Assembly: GCA_958298945.1 (NCBI GenBank)
Contig: OY282606.1
Coordinates: 58,851,920-58,915,919 of the forward strand
Length of the DNA stretch: 64,000 nt
From: Atherix ibis
Taxonomy: Eukaryota > Arthropoda > Insecta > Diptera > Athericidae
Direction of reading: 5' to 3'
This document shows positions 1 to 12,763 of the stretch, one piece after another. The translations under genes were made by a program, and so were the position numbers. How positions within the stretch are numbered: the stretch's first letter is position 1; each line of letters opens with the position of its first letter. A model generated the notes under the pieces. The model did not search any database. It saw only the letters and a program-made list of their open reading frames with translations, and was not told where the DNA came from.

Positions 1-2
1 TA

Positions 3-641
3 GACCCTCCGCCATGTCCACATTTTTCGCAAGGCATTAGACAAGTTAAACAAAGTGAAAGTCAAAACAATAATACCACAAAAATGAATGACAATGTACA
101 TTTAGATTCTGTTGGTAACATGATAGCAAAAGAGCTCCGTATAAGCTCAGTTCCAATGCTTTCACGGCGACAACACGTTGTTCAAGAGCAATCCAGCCGA
201 AACGACTCCCCTTTGCCAACCAGTAAAGGGATTAAAAGTAGTAAATCCCTCATACTTGTAACGAAGGAATCTAAAGCCAACCATACTCCAAGGGAAATCT
301 TATCGACAAACTCATTTAGTTTTATTTTATCGGGAAATTCGTATTTATGCCCAGATATATCGACAGTTCTTAAAATGCCACCACTTGAGAATGTAAATAA
401 ATATAATCGAACATCATTAATAACATCAGACACTTATTTGCCTCAATTAAAGAGTATAAAAGTTGCACCCAAAGAAAACACATATGATCATACTGTGATA
501 CTACCCGTTATAAAGTTGAATGGTTTGGAGTATTTCAGCGAAAATAATGGACGCTCCATTTCGGCAGCATTTAACCAAGAACGTACACGGACAACGCATT
601 TACCACATAGCGCTTCTAAATTTAAATCATTTAGGAAGTGA
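3..641 (+). CDS. C-terminal 212 residues of an unrecognised protein (gene starts before the window)
   Basis: The reading frame is open from the first full codon of the window to a TGA at 639-641, so this is the tail of a longer gene or its last exon. The first methionine (84) is internal to an already open frame (it is preceded by DPPPCPHFSQG...) and is probably not the start. The segment is rich in Ser, Thr, Asn and Lys, has no membrane segment or obvious domain, and ends in a basic stretch (ASKFKSFRK), so it looks like a low-complexity tail. A possible poly(A) signal (aataaa) lies near 802, inside the convergent 200-bp gap before the ash2 stop. I do not recognise the family. Real coding is supported by the long open frame in AT-rich DNA and by its gene-dense position beside ash2. 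Confidence 0.6.
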   Translation, partial: DPPPCPHFSQGIRQVKQSESQNNNTTKMNDNVHLDSVGNMIAKELRISSVPMLSRRQHVVQEQSSRNDSPLPTSKGIKSSKSLILVTKESKANHTPREILSTNSFSFILSGNSYLCPDISTVLKMPPLENVNKYNRTSLITSDTYLPQLKSIKVAPKENTYDHTVILPVIKLNGLEYFSENNGRSISAAFNQERTRTTHLPHSASKFKSFRK

Positions 642-841
642 TTTTGATGTTTTTTTTCGTATATAAGTTATATACAAACGAGTATATATTATAATAATGT
701 GTGCTTATTTTTTTGTGTAAAAGAAAATTTAAAAATATATGTAAGAAAAGATTGCGTTTGTTATATGAAATTTGTTTATTCTATTACATTGAAGTTTTAT
801 CAATAAAATTTTCTATTACTAATTTGCATAAAAATAAAAGA

Positions 842-3800
842 TCACAGATTGAAATTGTCCAATCTCAATTTTCCATCGTTTTCTGTTAAGAAAAGCATAT
901 CCGCCAGAGTTTGTTCGCAAATGAGTTCCTCCACACGCTCGTGCATCTGTTTTTTAAAAAAAATTATAAGTTATTTCTTACCAGATCTAACAATATTACC
1001 CCTCTTGTATTGAATTGTTGTAAAATATCAGGATACTTGAAATTAGGTCCGCAATTGAGACTAACAGTTGCATTTTTATGAATTGATATTGTTGGGTAGT
1101 AAAAACCGGCGTATATATCAATAAATGCATCTCCCTGAGCTTGACCATTTTTAAAAAAAATAATTTTACTGTTCGGCAAAGCTTTCAAGGCTTTTAAGCT
1201 TTCATTGACGTTATCCTTTTCCTCGTAATACAGATGACTTTTGAATTTGACTAAAGGCTAGAATAATTTGAAGTACTGTTAAATATTTGAAGAACATTTA
1301 AAACATCATGATACAAACCCGGTCTTTAAATGTATTAGGAAGATGATTAACCAAATCTAAACTCGGCAAATCAATCAAAAATCCTAACGTATCTCCTTCT
1401 CCATACCCTTCACTATAGTGCTTACCATGACTATCGTGGAAACGTGTGCCCTTCCGAGATCGCCATGAATAACCGAATTTGTCGTATCCCAATGGTGCTT
1501 GCAAGTTTCCATATTCCTGACCCCAGCCCAACCTAGTTGCAGAGCCTTCTGGCATTTCTTCAACTGTAACTTCGAAGTACCAACTGCCTCGACTCACAGC
1601 TTATTCATAAATTAATAAATAAATATTATTATTGACAATTTCTAGCAACCATTTTTCAAATGCATACCATGTGTTGTCCTCACCATACAGTAACCTTTTT
1701 CACCTGTTACAGCTAGTCGATCCTCAGAGATTTTCAGTTGGGGCGCGCGATCATGAAGCGCAATCAAGACACTATTTGGCGTTAAAGTTCGATACAACCA
1801 ACCAGGAATCGGTTTTCCAGCCCAATCAGCACTCTCGTCAAACTCTTGGCGGAAAGGTGCATGTGGATCTGGCTCTGCCAAAATATATCTATAACCATCC
1901 TTATTAAATGGATGATCAAGCGGGTATCCATGTGCTGGCAATTTTAAATTAGCTGTAACATCAGAGCTTGGTCGACCTTTTTTACCAGTCGGTGCTGATT
2001 CAGCTCCAGGAAATTTGCGTTTATTTTGACGACTTGTTTTCGAAAGCGATGCTGTAAAACAATCAGTTTTTTATGTTCAATTAATTATCAAATTAACTTA
2101 CATTAGAATTGAATAACTTATAAAATACAAAATTAATTTACATTTTTCCAGTTCTTTTGTATATTGACAAGTGCCATAGTCATTTGCATAACGTGTATGC
2201 AACTTATTTAGGCATTCAACAATTTCTTGGGAGAAGTAAATAAATATACGAGTATTTGAACCAAATTGATATTTTACTATCACTTTTTGATTTATGAATC
2301 GGAAATTGAAAATATATGAATTAAGTTGCAAATAAATGTTCTTAACCTTTTTCTTTTATTTAAATAGCTGTAACTTTCACATCTGTCATCCGATTTACAT
2401 GAATTTAGGTGCGTTTGAAAGAGGCTGAATGTATCTTTTTAATGCTGTAAATTTTCATTAGATGGCGCTGCATGTTGGGCACGTGTATACCAATGATTCG
2501 GTTATTTTTTGGGCACGTGTATACCAATGAACATACTTTGAAATTTGGGCCTATGAAAATCTATGAAAAATTATAGAACGATCGTTATATTCTCTAGAAT
2601 TAAATGTCAGCAGCACACACAAAACAATACATTGTTAAGCATTGTCATACGAGTATTTATGTTAACATCAACACTTGCTGTGAGTACACCAACAAGAGAA
2701 GCAATCATTACCGGATTAACTTACAGCGCCACGGTTGAAACAGAATGGCTCATAAAGAAGCATACAATTTTTCCAATCGCGAATGCGTACTTTATGCGCA
2801 CATTTATTGGCATTAGTGGGCATCTTTACACAGGGTTAACATAACATCAATCGAAGCCACACTACTTTATTTATAAACCGGTTTTTCCTATATTTGTTAG
2901 TTAAGAAATGTTTATTTCTACTGAACCACCGAAAGCGAATACTTTTATTTCATACGCACATTTATTGATGGTAGAAGTTGCATTTCGTGCATCAACCAAA
3001 TATTTGTTCTGGAAATTTGTTGACAGGTTAACACTTAAGTCTGCGTTCATAACATCAGTTTTTAGGCGAGCAGGTGGGAAAAAGGTGTAAGACATAAATA
3101 GAAGTCTGAATATGTCTTATAATATCGAGAAATATTGATGTCGTTTGGCGACCGATTATATGTAATTGGGTACAATTGAATTTTGGAAAATTCCAAAGTG
3201 ATCATTTGATTAGAAATGGATCCCTTATCCTTTATACAATAATAATAACAATTATTTTATTAATTACTAATTAAAAATGTATGGATTGAGAATAAAGAGT
3301 ATTCATACACAATATTATCACCATTTATGATAATTTAGTATTACAGTTCCAAAATTATTTTGACTACAACTTGAAATACTAATAATAATTTTTTATTCAT
3401 CCTACTTGCTAATCTTCAGGTTAGTTTTTTGAAAAAAATTAAACTACAAAATCCTTAAAATCAATTGTTTTTAAAATTCCATAAACAATGGAAAATTAGT
3501 GAGTACATTCCCTTACACATTTTGAAAAGTTAAAGCACCATCTGGATGGACTCGTAATTAATGAGTTCCATTCAACATAAATATTATCTCTTAAACTTTA
3601 GAAAAAAATATAGTATGCAAAAAAAATCGTATAAAAAATGAATTTAAATATCAAATAAAAGCGGATATCTTTACAATTTGACTAGTATAAATAATATTAT
3701 TAAAGTATAGTATAATAAGGTTTTTAATCGAATGTGTGCCATAGTTTATATTGATAGCAATATTAAAACTTCGGACGCAAGATAATTTTTTCGGTTTCTT

Positions 3801-6800
3801 CACCGTTTGGAAACAGTGTCGACAACTATCAAATAGCGTAAACAATTATGACAAATTACGGCTGTTATATTAATTTTTCAAAATAAGATATCTGGAAAAA
3901 ATTAATTTACGCCACATTATTTTGACAATACCTCAAAAATATATTCTTTATTACTATACATCAAACGAAAAATTACATCTGTATTTTAGATTATAAAAAC
4001 AACACAAGTAGTATAAAGTTCAGAAATTCGAAAATAATATTATGGTATCGTTGCTATGACAAATAAATTTTTGGAAACATCTTGCATTTTTTTGTTATAC
4101 TTTTAATGTATACATATGTAGGTTTTCCACCGTTAACAAAATTTACATGGAAGTACATCTAGATCTATATTTTACTTTTTTATAAAATACAATTTGATAA
4201 CCATTTTGTTTGTAATATTTTGTATGAGTTGATCTAATTTCATTGCAAAATAAATTCATTTGTTTTATTTAAACAAGGAGGAAACAGCAATTGTATGAAA
4301 TTGTTAAAATTTATAATAAATACTTCGAATTTGCAAAAATGCTCATATATAAGATATGATACGGCCGACTTCTTATTTTCGGACGATACAGTAAGAAGTT
4401 AATTGCAATATTAATCAAATTAATCAACTAATAAATGTCAATTAATCTACAAGCATATAATAAATGCAGAGACAATATTATACGAACGTAGCAATATTTA
4501 TAGAAAGATTATTAATTCAAATAAAAAGGAGCAGCCCAATATGTATGCAAATAAATACAACTCCAATATACAATAACCATTAACCAAATTAATTTAACTT
4601 GACCTACAAAAATATTTCATCGGTCATAATTGATTTTATTTTTTACTTCATAAGTGCACTTCTATTTTTTCTTTTATACGAACAAATAGATATTTGCATA
4701 AATGTATTTGTGTATGTATGTAGTTAATTAGTGTTTGCGGCAAAAAAATAGAATTTAAAATAAATACCAAATTAAAGGCCATACTGATCTATCTCAGCAA
4801 TTATATATGAATTATATTATTGAATAAATAAATTATGATAATTATAATTATAACAAAAAAAAACATAATGTTTAAGTACATACGTTCTTCTGTTTTTTCC
4901 ATTATTTCTTCGTAGTATATACTTAATAATAATAAATTAACTCAATCTAAATGAAGTAGAAATGGGAAACAAATTTTATAAATAAATAACCTTTTTCTTG
5001 TAATTGGTTTTTACTATTCGATTTTTCTAACCCGTTTTTTTTTGTATACATTTTTTGTTATTTTTTATAATAGTTTTATTGAGTAAAAATATACCAATTT
5101 TAAAGATTATTATAAATATTTTATATCGTATACAAATAAAACAGCACAGTTTCCGAAAAAAATCAAAATTAATTAAAATTTTCGTGAGGAAAATCTAAAA
5201 AATTGATATGTTTATTTTTCGACAACAGATTTTTTTCAATTTTTTATATTTGATATATTTATTTGCTAAAAAAAACTAATATACAATAAAATAGATGTAA
5301 ATAAAAATGTATGTCACATGTGCAATATTTTCTTTTGATATTTCCGAACACGATCCGACGTGCGACAGATTTTATTGCGGAAAACTAGAAAAGTACTTGT
5401 TTGTTGAAGAGTGTGCAGAATAAAACTTTTGTTCTGTATTTATGTATGCATGCGTAAATGTATACAACTGTCGCAATGTATACACATCGATACTTGACTT
5501 TATCAAAATTATTTTTTTTTCTTTAATTTTGCATATACAATATAAATAATTGTATTAATTTAATTGGAAAAAAGCTTAATTGACCTTATATAGTCGTAAA
5601 TAATTTTTTTTACAATCAGATCATAAGATGGTGTAAATTTAATGTCATCAAAATAATTTGTAAAAATTTGCACAAATATCAAGAAAAAAGCAACACAATA
5701 AACGAAACAATAAATAAGCTCGGTAAAATTTGTATTATTTTATAACTAACATACTTGATTTTATGAGCAGAACGTAGAGACCAGTACTTTAACCGGAAGG
5801 AATTCTCTCTTTGATTTGGCAGCTCCGAACGATTGGTTGTGCATAACATTCTCATGTATGCGTCAATGTATAATGTAGATACACTTTTAGTCATAGACAT
5901 ATCGAGTTTTGCTATACACATAGTTATGTAGCTAATATGTACCTCATAGGCGATGGAAAGCACAAACTTTGATAAATATTAGGATAAGCTTTTAGTAAAC
6001 ATAATCGACATACATATTTAAATGTCATGCACTATTGTATATGGATGTAAGTATGCTATTTCAAGAGATTTTGCAACCCGGCATTAGATTAAAAATTCTC
6101 CTTCGTTCACCGGCACAAGTTGATATCCATATATGCAGTATATATACAAAAATACACATGAAAAATGTATTTTCATATTTAATAAATTAAAGAGCTACAA
6201 TATTATGAAATGACTTTTTAAATTCAAATGTAAATTTTTAATAACACATATTTTCATATCAAAAGAATTCTCAAATGATAAATTTAAGCGATATAATTTC
6301 GCTGTGTTTTTTTACGCAAAAATATGATAATGATATATTAAATTTATATTTATGAATGTTAATAAACATTTATTTTTAATATATTTAATTAAGATTGTGT
6401 TTAAAATATTGTACATCAATTTTGTATTACCACAAACAGCATGTGCATGGATAAATTAGCTAATATTAACATATAAATATAAAAATAAGAATAAGCAAAA
6501 TACTAGAAACTTATTGTAGTAAAATGATGGAGAAATATTCTGAAAGTACGTTTGTATACATTTATTGGGAAAAGTTAAACTTTTTACAGTAACACACAAA
6601 ATTAATCATTTGAACTGCATAGATGAAGTGTTCACCTTTATGTTCATATCATATAACACTAGCTCAAGGAGTTCCGCGAATGAGAGGAATTGGGAAAAGC
6701 ATGACTTCATATTATTTTTCTCTTTGAAAATTGAAGAAAATAATAATATAAAATATTATTCTTCAATTTAAATCAATAGTAGCAGTATTCCTGTTCAATT

Positions 6801-9740
6801 TTACTTCAGAAGTTTCAAAATAACTTCTGAAGTAAAATTGAACAGGAATGTTCAAAAAAAAAGTTTATTTTTTAGACAAGTTAAGAAAGAAATTTTGATA
6901 CATGGGTGCAATTAAGAAAAGAATGCGGTAATTAAATCATATTTTGAGTACTGATGAGCAAATTGCAAATGTTATAAAATAAAGCGATGAGAATAGTTTT
7001 AAACGTAAATGGAAATTCATCCAGATTATTAATGCTAATTTCTTTAGATTGTAGCTAAGTATTAAACAGGACAGTAATGAATTTTCTTATATTAGTATTT
7101 AAAATTAAATATAATTCATTACCTGAATACTTAGCTAATAAATTGAATTATGTAAATATTACTAAAACTATTCATTATTGATAGAATGTAATTTTTTATA
7201 CAAAGTATATTATAAGTAGTCAAATAAACGAGATCAGGTGTGAACCGAACGAACAGTTTCTATCTAAATAATTATTTACGCTTTTATCAAATATTAATGA
7301 CTACATAGAAAATTATAGGACGATTTGCAATTTTATTATAAAATAATAATTTATCTTCTTTAATATTCTTTTTTCAGTATGTCTGTTAAAATTACACGTT
7401 TTTTGTAGATTTTTTTCATAAAGTATTGTTTTATGGTATCTAAATACCTCTTTATGAGTTCGGATATTTATTTAAAAACGACTGACGATACAAAAATGTA
7501 TGACATACAGATTTTCGTTAAATTCAGCTATTTGGTTAAATAAAAGTACCATTTTTATTTCAAACAATAAAAAAAATTCAGATGAAATATGTGTTAAGAT
7601 TAATTTAAGCTATTTAAAAAAAAGATAAAAAAATTTACTTGTCTTGGCCCCACGAAATATATTTGTTTTACTAGAATAAAATAAATCAGCCTAAAATATG
7701 CTCAGTAGGATTATTAAAAAGAAAAATAGTTTTAATAAGAAACATATCAACAAACCTACGCTCAGATATTTTTTAGTTAAAAGTAAATTACAAGATTTGT
7801 TAAATGATGTTTTTCTATATCTATAATTTAAAAAACTACATTAAATCTATACATGTGTCAATATTTTATGACAATAATTACACTTTTAATTTAATTTTTT
7901 TTTTGAAAAATACTCTGTTCGAAAAATTAAGTATAAAATATAACGAGTATATATGTAGATACTATTTATTATTAATGATTTGTAAATATATTATGAAAAT
8001 CTGGAAATTAATAATTCTATTCGTATCAGAATTTTGAATTAAAAATTATCGTTTAATACTTTTTAAGCAGTAGATAACATTAAACCATTTCCCAACTTTT
8101 TTGAAATATTCATTACATTTATTAATAAAAGACCAACTTGCATCAATACATATCTATATAATTATATAATTCCTAGTTTATAAATATTTATATCAGGCAT
8201 GTTAAATACAAGGAAATGAATTTTTTGGGAACAAAATTCTTTACTTATTAATACTCATAATAAACATATAACTCTTTCCAGTTCTATTAGCAACAATTGT
8301 TTAAAATCAGATTCTATTGTGATTCTTGCGCCGACTTTAACAAAAGACTAGTAATGTTTTTTTGTGGTCGAACGTGAATAATTTCGACTAAAAGTGATTT
8401 CTTTGCTATTCTATGCTAATAACACTTCGATTTTACTTTTCTTCCAACCCTTTACACTAGACTTCAGCGTTGATTTTTTGGTTCATTATTTATTTTGCTA
8501 TAAGTGTAAAGGGCTGAAAGAAACGTAAAATCAAATAACGCTTCAAATAAAGTAACACATTCTTCCATTAATTGACATTTACAAATTACAAACCAAACTA
8601 AATTAGACTACAAAATTATCATTTTAGTGTTAATCATCCGTATTAACACTTGTTAAAACTTTTCTTTTATTTGGCTTCGTTTTTAATATTTTGATATAAT
8701 TTATGAAGTATAAATCATATTTTCTGAATATTGATGCCTTGAGAGAATATTTTCTCAGCATTCATGATTAAAATAAATGAAATTTATTTATGACAAGTGG
8801 AAGTAAGCTTTTAAATTTATAGAAACATATTTTGTTTAATTTACCTTGTGCGTAGCCATCATCAGTAAATCGTATTGCACCGCCTCTAGTCAGTGCATCG
8901 TAATTTGGTTTGATTTGTGTTAAATCATGACAAATTAAACCGAACATTTGGCCATCTTCATTGCATTCTTCATAGGAAAATAGTGTACGAGCTTCTTTGA
9001 CTAAAGCCCTTTGGACCGTTGCATACCTATCAACAATAAACCAATTTAATATAATTTAACATTAGTGCAAATACAGTCATTGTACCATGATTGTGTGACT
9101 CGACGTGGCATTGTAGTCATTGCCTCCCAATATTGCTCTATGAACGGGATAATTTCCTTGTCTTTACTAAAAGTAAGTTTAATTTTACCATTCTTTTCAG
9201 TTCCTTGTTGCATATTAGCAATAGCCGTAACACACATTTGAGGAATTGCTAAGACAAAAATTGGAAACGTTGAATTAATATATATAAAATATTTTTCAAT
9301 GATGATTGTGTTTATATACAAGCCTGCAATTTCCTGAAGCTTTCTAGACCACTCGGCGAACAGTTCTTACAAACGAAAACATAATTTGTAATGAATGGAA
9401 CTAATTTACCCAGCTGGTATCCAATGCACGATTCATGATACCATTTATTGCAATTAGCACACAAAAGTTCAATAATGTTCAGATTCCTTTCTTTCCCGCT
9501 AATAACAAAGTAAACAAAACAAGTTGAGGTTATATCACTTGATACAAAATATATGTATATTGTCAAATTCTATGAAATATGCTTAGCTGATCTGAAATTA
9601 AACCAAATATTATATGAATCTTACCAATAGCAATGTCCCGTCTTACATTCAATATTCTTTTTCTCAGGCTGTTGCTCCGGAAGTTCATTTTCTATATTAA
9701 TTTCGGTATTCTGAACCGGCTCTGTCGGTATTGTACTCAT
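842..9740 (-). CDS. ash2: Ash2, H3K4 methyltransferase (COMPASS/MLL-type) core subunit, complete, 8 coding exons
   Basis: The coding exons (minus strand, 5' to 3') are 9740-9625, 9498-9320, 9248-9086, 9026-8845, 2051-1668, 1599-1319, 1257-1000 and 946-842. They total 1668 nt, giving 555 residues; all junctions are GT..AG and all phases close. As known for the family, Ash2 is a nuclear subunit of Set1/Trx/Trr complexes and stimulates H3K4 methylation with Wds, Rbbp5 and Dpy-30. Visible domains are an atypical C4HC3 PHD-like finger at about residues 32-95 (CKTGHCYCGKERN, then [20 protein letters not shown] and VFVCKNC), a winged-helix DNA-binding region at about 96-215 ([34 protein letters not shown]), a basic linker, and a SPRY domain at about 290-510 ([47 protein letters not shown]). 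It ends in the Dpy-30-binding motif ([20 protein letters not shown]). The length matches the fly protein. ATG 9740 is the only start consistent with exon 1. The acceptor before 1599 is a weak AAG. There is no frameshift. Confidence 0.97.
2477..2530. repeat. 20-bp exact direct repeat, two copies 34 bp apart
   Basis: The sequence gggcacgtgtataccaatga occurs at 2477-2496 and again at 2511-2530. It contains the palindromic E-box core CACGTG in both copies. The repeat is plain in the sequence; any regulatory role is conjecture. Confidence 0.8.
6787..6849. repeat. Perfect 28-bp inverted repeat with 7-nt loop
   Basis: The arms 6787-6814 and 6822-6849 are exact reverse complements (starting attcctgttcaattttac), separated by tcaaaat. 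The hairpin sits in the large ash2 intron, with no obvious transposon around it. Confidence 0.95.
7052..7137. repeat. Bulged stem-loop, 25 paired positions
   Basis: The arms 7052-7083 and 7113-7137 pair through three perfect blocks (TAGCTAAGTATT, CAGG, TAATGAATT). They are interrupted only by unpaired aaa and acag in the left arm. The loop is about 29 nt and total length 86 nt, within the size range of insect pre-miRNA hairpins, though nothing else supports that reading. Confidence 0.8.
8429..8532. repeat. Stem-loop with 30-nt arms (27 paired)
   Basis: Arm 8429-8458 pairs with 8503-8532 at 27 of 30 positions, around a 44-nt loop. It lies about 0.3 kb from the ash2 exon 4 donor, inside the large intron. 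A foldback element or hairpin RNA is possible. Confidence 0.85.
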
Positions 9741-10436
9741 GACTTCAATTCGTATAATCAATTAATACAAAACACAACAACTTCGGCAATTTTATCTATT
9801 TTAATTTAAAGGTTTTTAACGTTATTTTACAAAAAACTTCTTAGTCTGAGAAGCGAATATGAGACTTTACCAACTTATAGTTTACTTGCATCTGCACTTA
9901 ATAAATTCGGAATTTTCAAAGCATTTGACAGTTGGATAAAGCATGATGTTCGTATGAACATATATATGTATTCATGAGTCTCATGTCAAAGCACCGACTA
10001 TCATTCATTTTCTATAAATTTTGTTAGCAAATATTTTATTGAACATGTACACTTATCAAATGGGATTAAACGCGGTATTTTATGTATGTAATAAAAAAAC
10101 AGCGTATTTTATTATGAACGTCGTATTTTATGTACAAAGTATATATATGAATAAGTTAAAGTTCTTCCAACAAATAAAAATGTAGAAATAGGGATACCAA
10201 ATGAGAATTTCTAATATACATAAGAGATTTGCATTATTCGGCTTCAAACAAGTTCAGTTTAAAATGAACGTTAGATCTTTAACAAATTGTTATACTAGCC
10301 GTGTACTTATGAGTAAGGCAGAAGGGTATATTCAGACGTTTATTAATGTTAACCAAAACGCTTGCCATCTCACTCATTTTCTAAATGCATTCGTATAAAA
10401 ACTGATTTTAAGTGTTGACCGTTTAACATACCATAC

Positions 10437-10490
10437 ATCACAATTATTTTGAATGCATTTGTATTCCATGCATAACAAAATAATTGTGAT
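10437..10490. repeat. Perfect 15-bp inverted repeat with 24-nt loop
   Basis: The sequence atcacaattattttg (10437-10451) is repeated as its reverse complement at 10476-10490. The loop itself contains two ATGCAT palindromes. Confidence 0.85.
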
Positions 10491-10774
10491 CAATTTCTTA
10501 ATATTGTATAGCGGAGTTTTGTTATTTCCTGTAGGAATGTGGTTTAAAAATTTTGTTTTAATCGGATTGTGTTTTCGCCATAATGATAATAAATTGAACA
10601 TATTTCACTTGAAATTAAAATAGAAATAAGGTAAGTGATATATTATTTATTGTTTTATTAAAAAAAAATTAAACATCATTTGTAAATATTAAATAATAAC
10701 CATTCCAATGGTTGATTTGAAGAAAATTGAGCTTTCAAGTTTGTATATACTCGTATATAGCGATTGTCTATCCC

Positions 10775-11065
10775 TTTGATTAACGAACTGGATAAGCCCC
10801 TACACAATAAATACTGTCCAATTATTTCGAAAATATATTCGTTTGAATTGCATTTGCAAAATAACAGAAACTTTATAAATCAGTGGGGGCAATTTCAAAG
10901 TTAAGTTTGCAGTTGACGCGGTACTTTTAAAGTCATTTTTATAAATGATGTCATTATGTATAAACAAATAGATTTTTTAATATTACGGATTTTGTTGTTT
11001 AATGGAAATAGATTTTGAAATTTTTAATAAAACACAATATACTATTTTAAAATATTATTTATTAA
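10775..11065 (+). repeat. Diverged copy of the repeat found at 27762-28060
   Basis: The two segments align along about 290 bp with moderate identity. Shared blocks include gataagcccctacaca versus gataggcctctacaca, cagtgggggcaatttcaaa versus cattgggggccaatttaaa, and agattttttaatattacgg versus agattttttaatattgcgg. This copy lacks a recognisable right end. It is probably one end of an old DNA transposon. Confidence 0.75.
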
Positions 11066-12763
11066 TTAATTTTTTAATTTAGAAAAAGAAGTAATTAAAT
11101 GAAATGGTTGCTAATAAATTCTTGTAATTTTTTATATGCAGATGTGCTACAACATTTTTAGAATTGATGTCACAAATCTTTTTTATTTGAATATATTTAG
11201 TTTATAATTTGCTAAAAGTGCTTTACTTAAATAAATTTGGGATCCTTTTCTAAGTTTATTTTACACTCGTTTAATTTGAACACATTACTTAATAAAATTT
11301 ATTTCATTCTCAGGATCTATTACATCCATGCACAGTTATTGTATTGTATATTACAGAAACCGATCCCTTAGTTGTGAGTATTTCTAAGTTTAAGTAGAGA
11401 TGTACACCCACTATAACCAGAAAAAATCATGCAGGAACTCATAGGTGATAATGGAGGTGATAATGGAGAACTCATAGGTGATAATGATCACTTTGACTGC
11501 ATCCTTTTATTCAAGGAGCTAAAGTCGGAGAACCGAGAACTATAGGACAAAATTCACCCTTGAATAAAAATGTTCGATTATTACATATTCATTATAAATT
11601 ATTAACTATATTCAATTATTGTTCAATCATACATAGTATAGTGAGTATACAAAAAAAATTATCTAAAAATAATGGATAATATAACATAGGCATAAGTATA
11701 CAAACACAATAAATATGGAAAAAGAAAAAAAAATTTAAAATAAATTCCGTTTTCAATTTATAATTATATTATATTATACACTCTGGTAAAAATAAATTCT
11801 GTTTTCAATTATTGATTTGGTTTTACAATTAAAAAAAAATTAAATATGTTTAATACAACTAGGTTTACAAATTCAAAATTGTAATTTTGAAAGAAAAAAA
11901 AATAGCGAAAATTTTTTTTTGGGAAATATAGTAATGTGAAAGATAATTAAGCGCCTAAGGAGAAGAAAAGAATAGGACCATAAGTAAGAGAAAAAAAAGA
12001 ATATTATAATTGCATAAATGTAGCCGGGCATGCACAAAGCCCAGAAAAGAAAAGACGGAAAAGTATGAAAGCAAGAGAAGGAAATCCTTAACGGATATAA
12101 CATACTACAATACATAAGTAGTTGATTTGAGTTTTTTATTATATTCTAAATTCTTTTGTATTTGAGTTTAAGATATCTTTTTATTCTTCATCACATTATA
12201 GATTTAGATTCACATATGTTAATTTGTCTTTTAAAATTAAAAAGTGATCATTTGAAAATTCCTTTTTTTTTCTTAAATTTTTTTCATCTTTACTTCACGA
12301 GTTCTGCTATTGAAGATCTCCGGCATAAAATATTACGCAAATTCCTTTTCTGATTTTAGGTAGGATTGCGTTCATCATTTATTTATTGAGTGCGTTGAAT
12401 GAATTATGATTGACAAAAGCTTCTGCTCAATTTAAAGTTTTTTTCTCTCTAATATTATCAATTTTCATCTGCTTTGCGTTATTTTTTGTATTATTTTCGT
12501 CTCATATTTTTTTATTATATTTTATTCTCGCCTGTCTATTCACTAATATGTATGTATTGGATTCTACTTCACCTTTGTGAATGTTGTCACCTCTGCCTTT
12601 GTACTACTTCTCCGTCTATTATATAAAAAAGTTGTTTTTTTTGGAGTCTTTTATTATGATATATGTTATGTACGAATTTTTGTTGTTTCAATATGTGTTT
12701 TTTTTTAGTAATTTTTTTTGTCATTTTTTTGTAGTTATTTATATATGTAAGGATGTTATACAC

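Larger units (their letters stand above)
2052..8844 (-). other. Large ash2 intron (between coding exons 4 and 5)
   Basis: This 6.8 kb intron interrupts a gene whose other introns are 53-126 bp. The donor is GCACAAG/gtaaat (8844) and the acceptor is tttacag/CATCG (2052). I see no additional exon and no transposase. The content is AT-rich low-complexity DNA, a 20-bp direct repeat (2477-2496 and 2511-2530), a short GC-richer block at about 2560-3090 with scattered small open frames that I do not trust, and three hairpins (listed separately). Confidence 0.85.

Noticed and set aside
2563..3095. Possible small nested genes in the ash2 intron (93, 64 and 60 codons)
   Set aside because: Overlapping frames on both strands with no family resemblance or regulatory context.
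9046..9110. Donor at GACT/gtattt for ash2 exon 3
   Set aside because: It breaks the frame into exon 4; the donor TG/gtacaa at 9086 restores [15 protein letters not shown] with correct phase.
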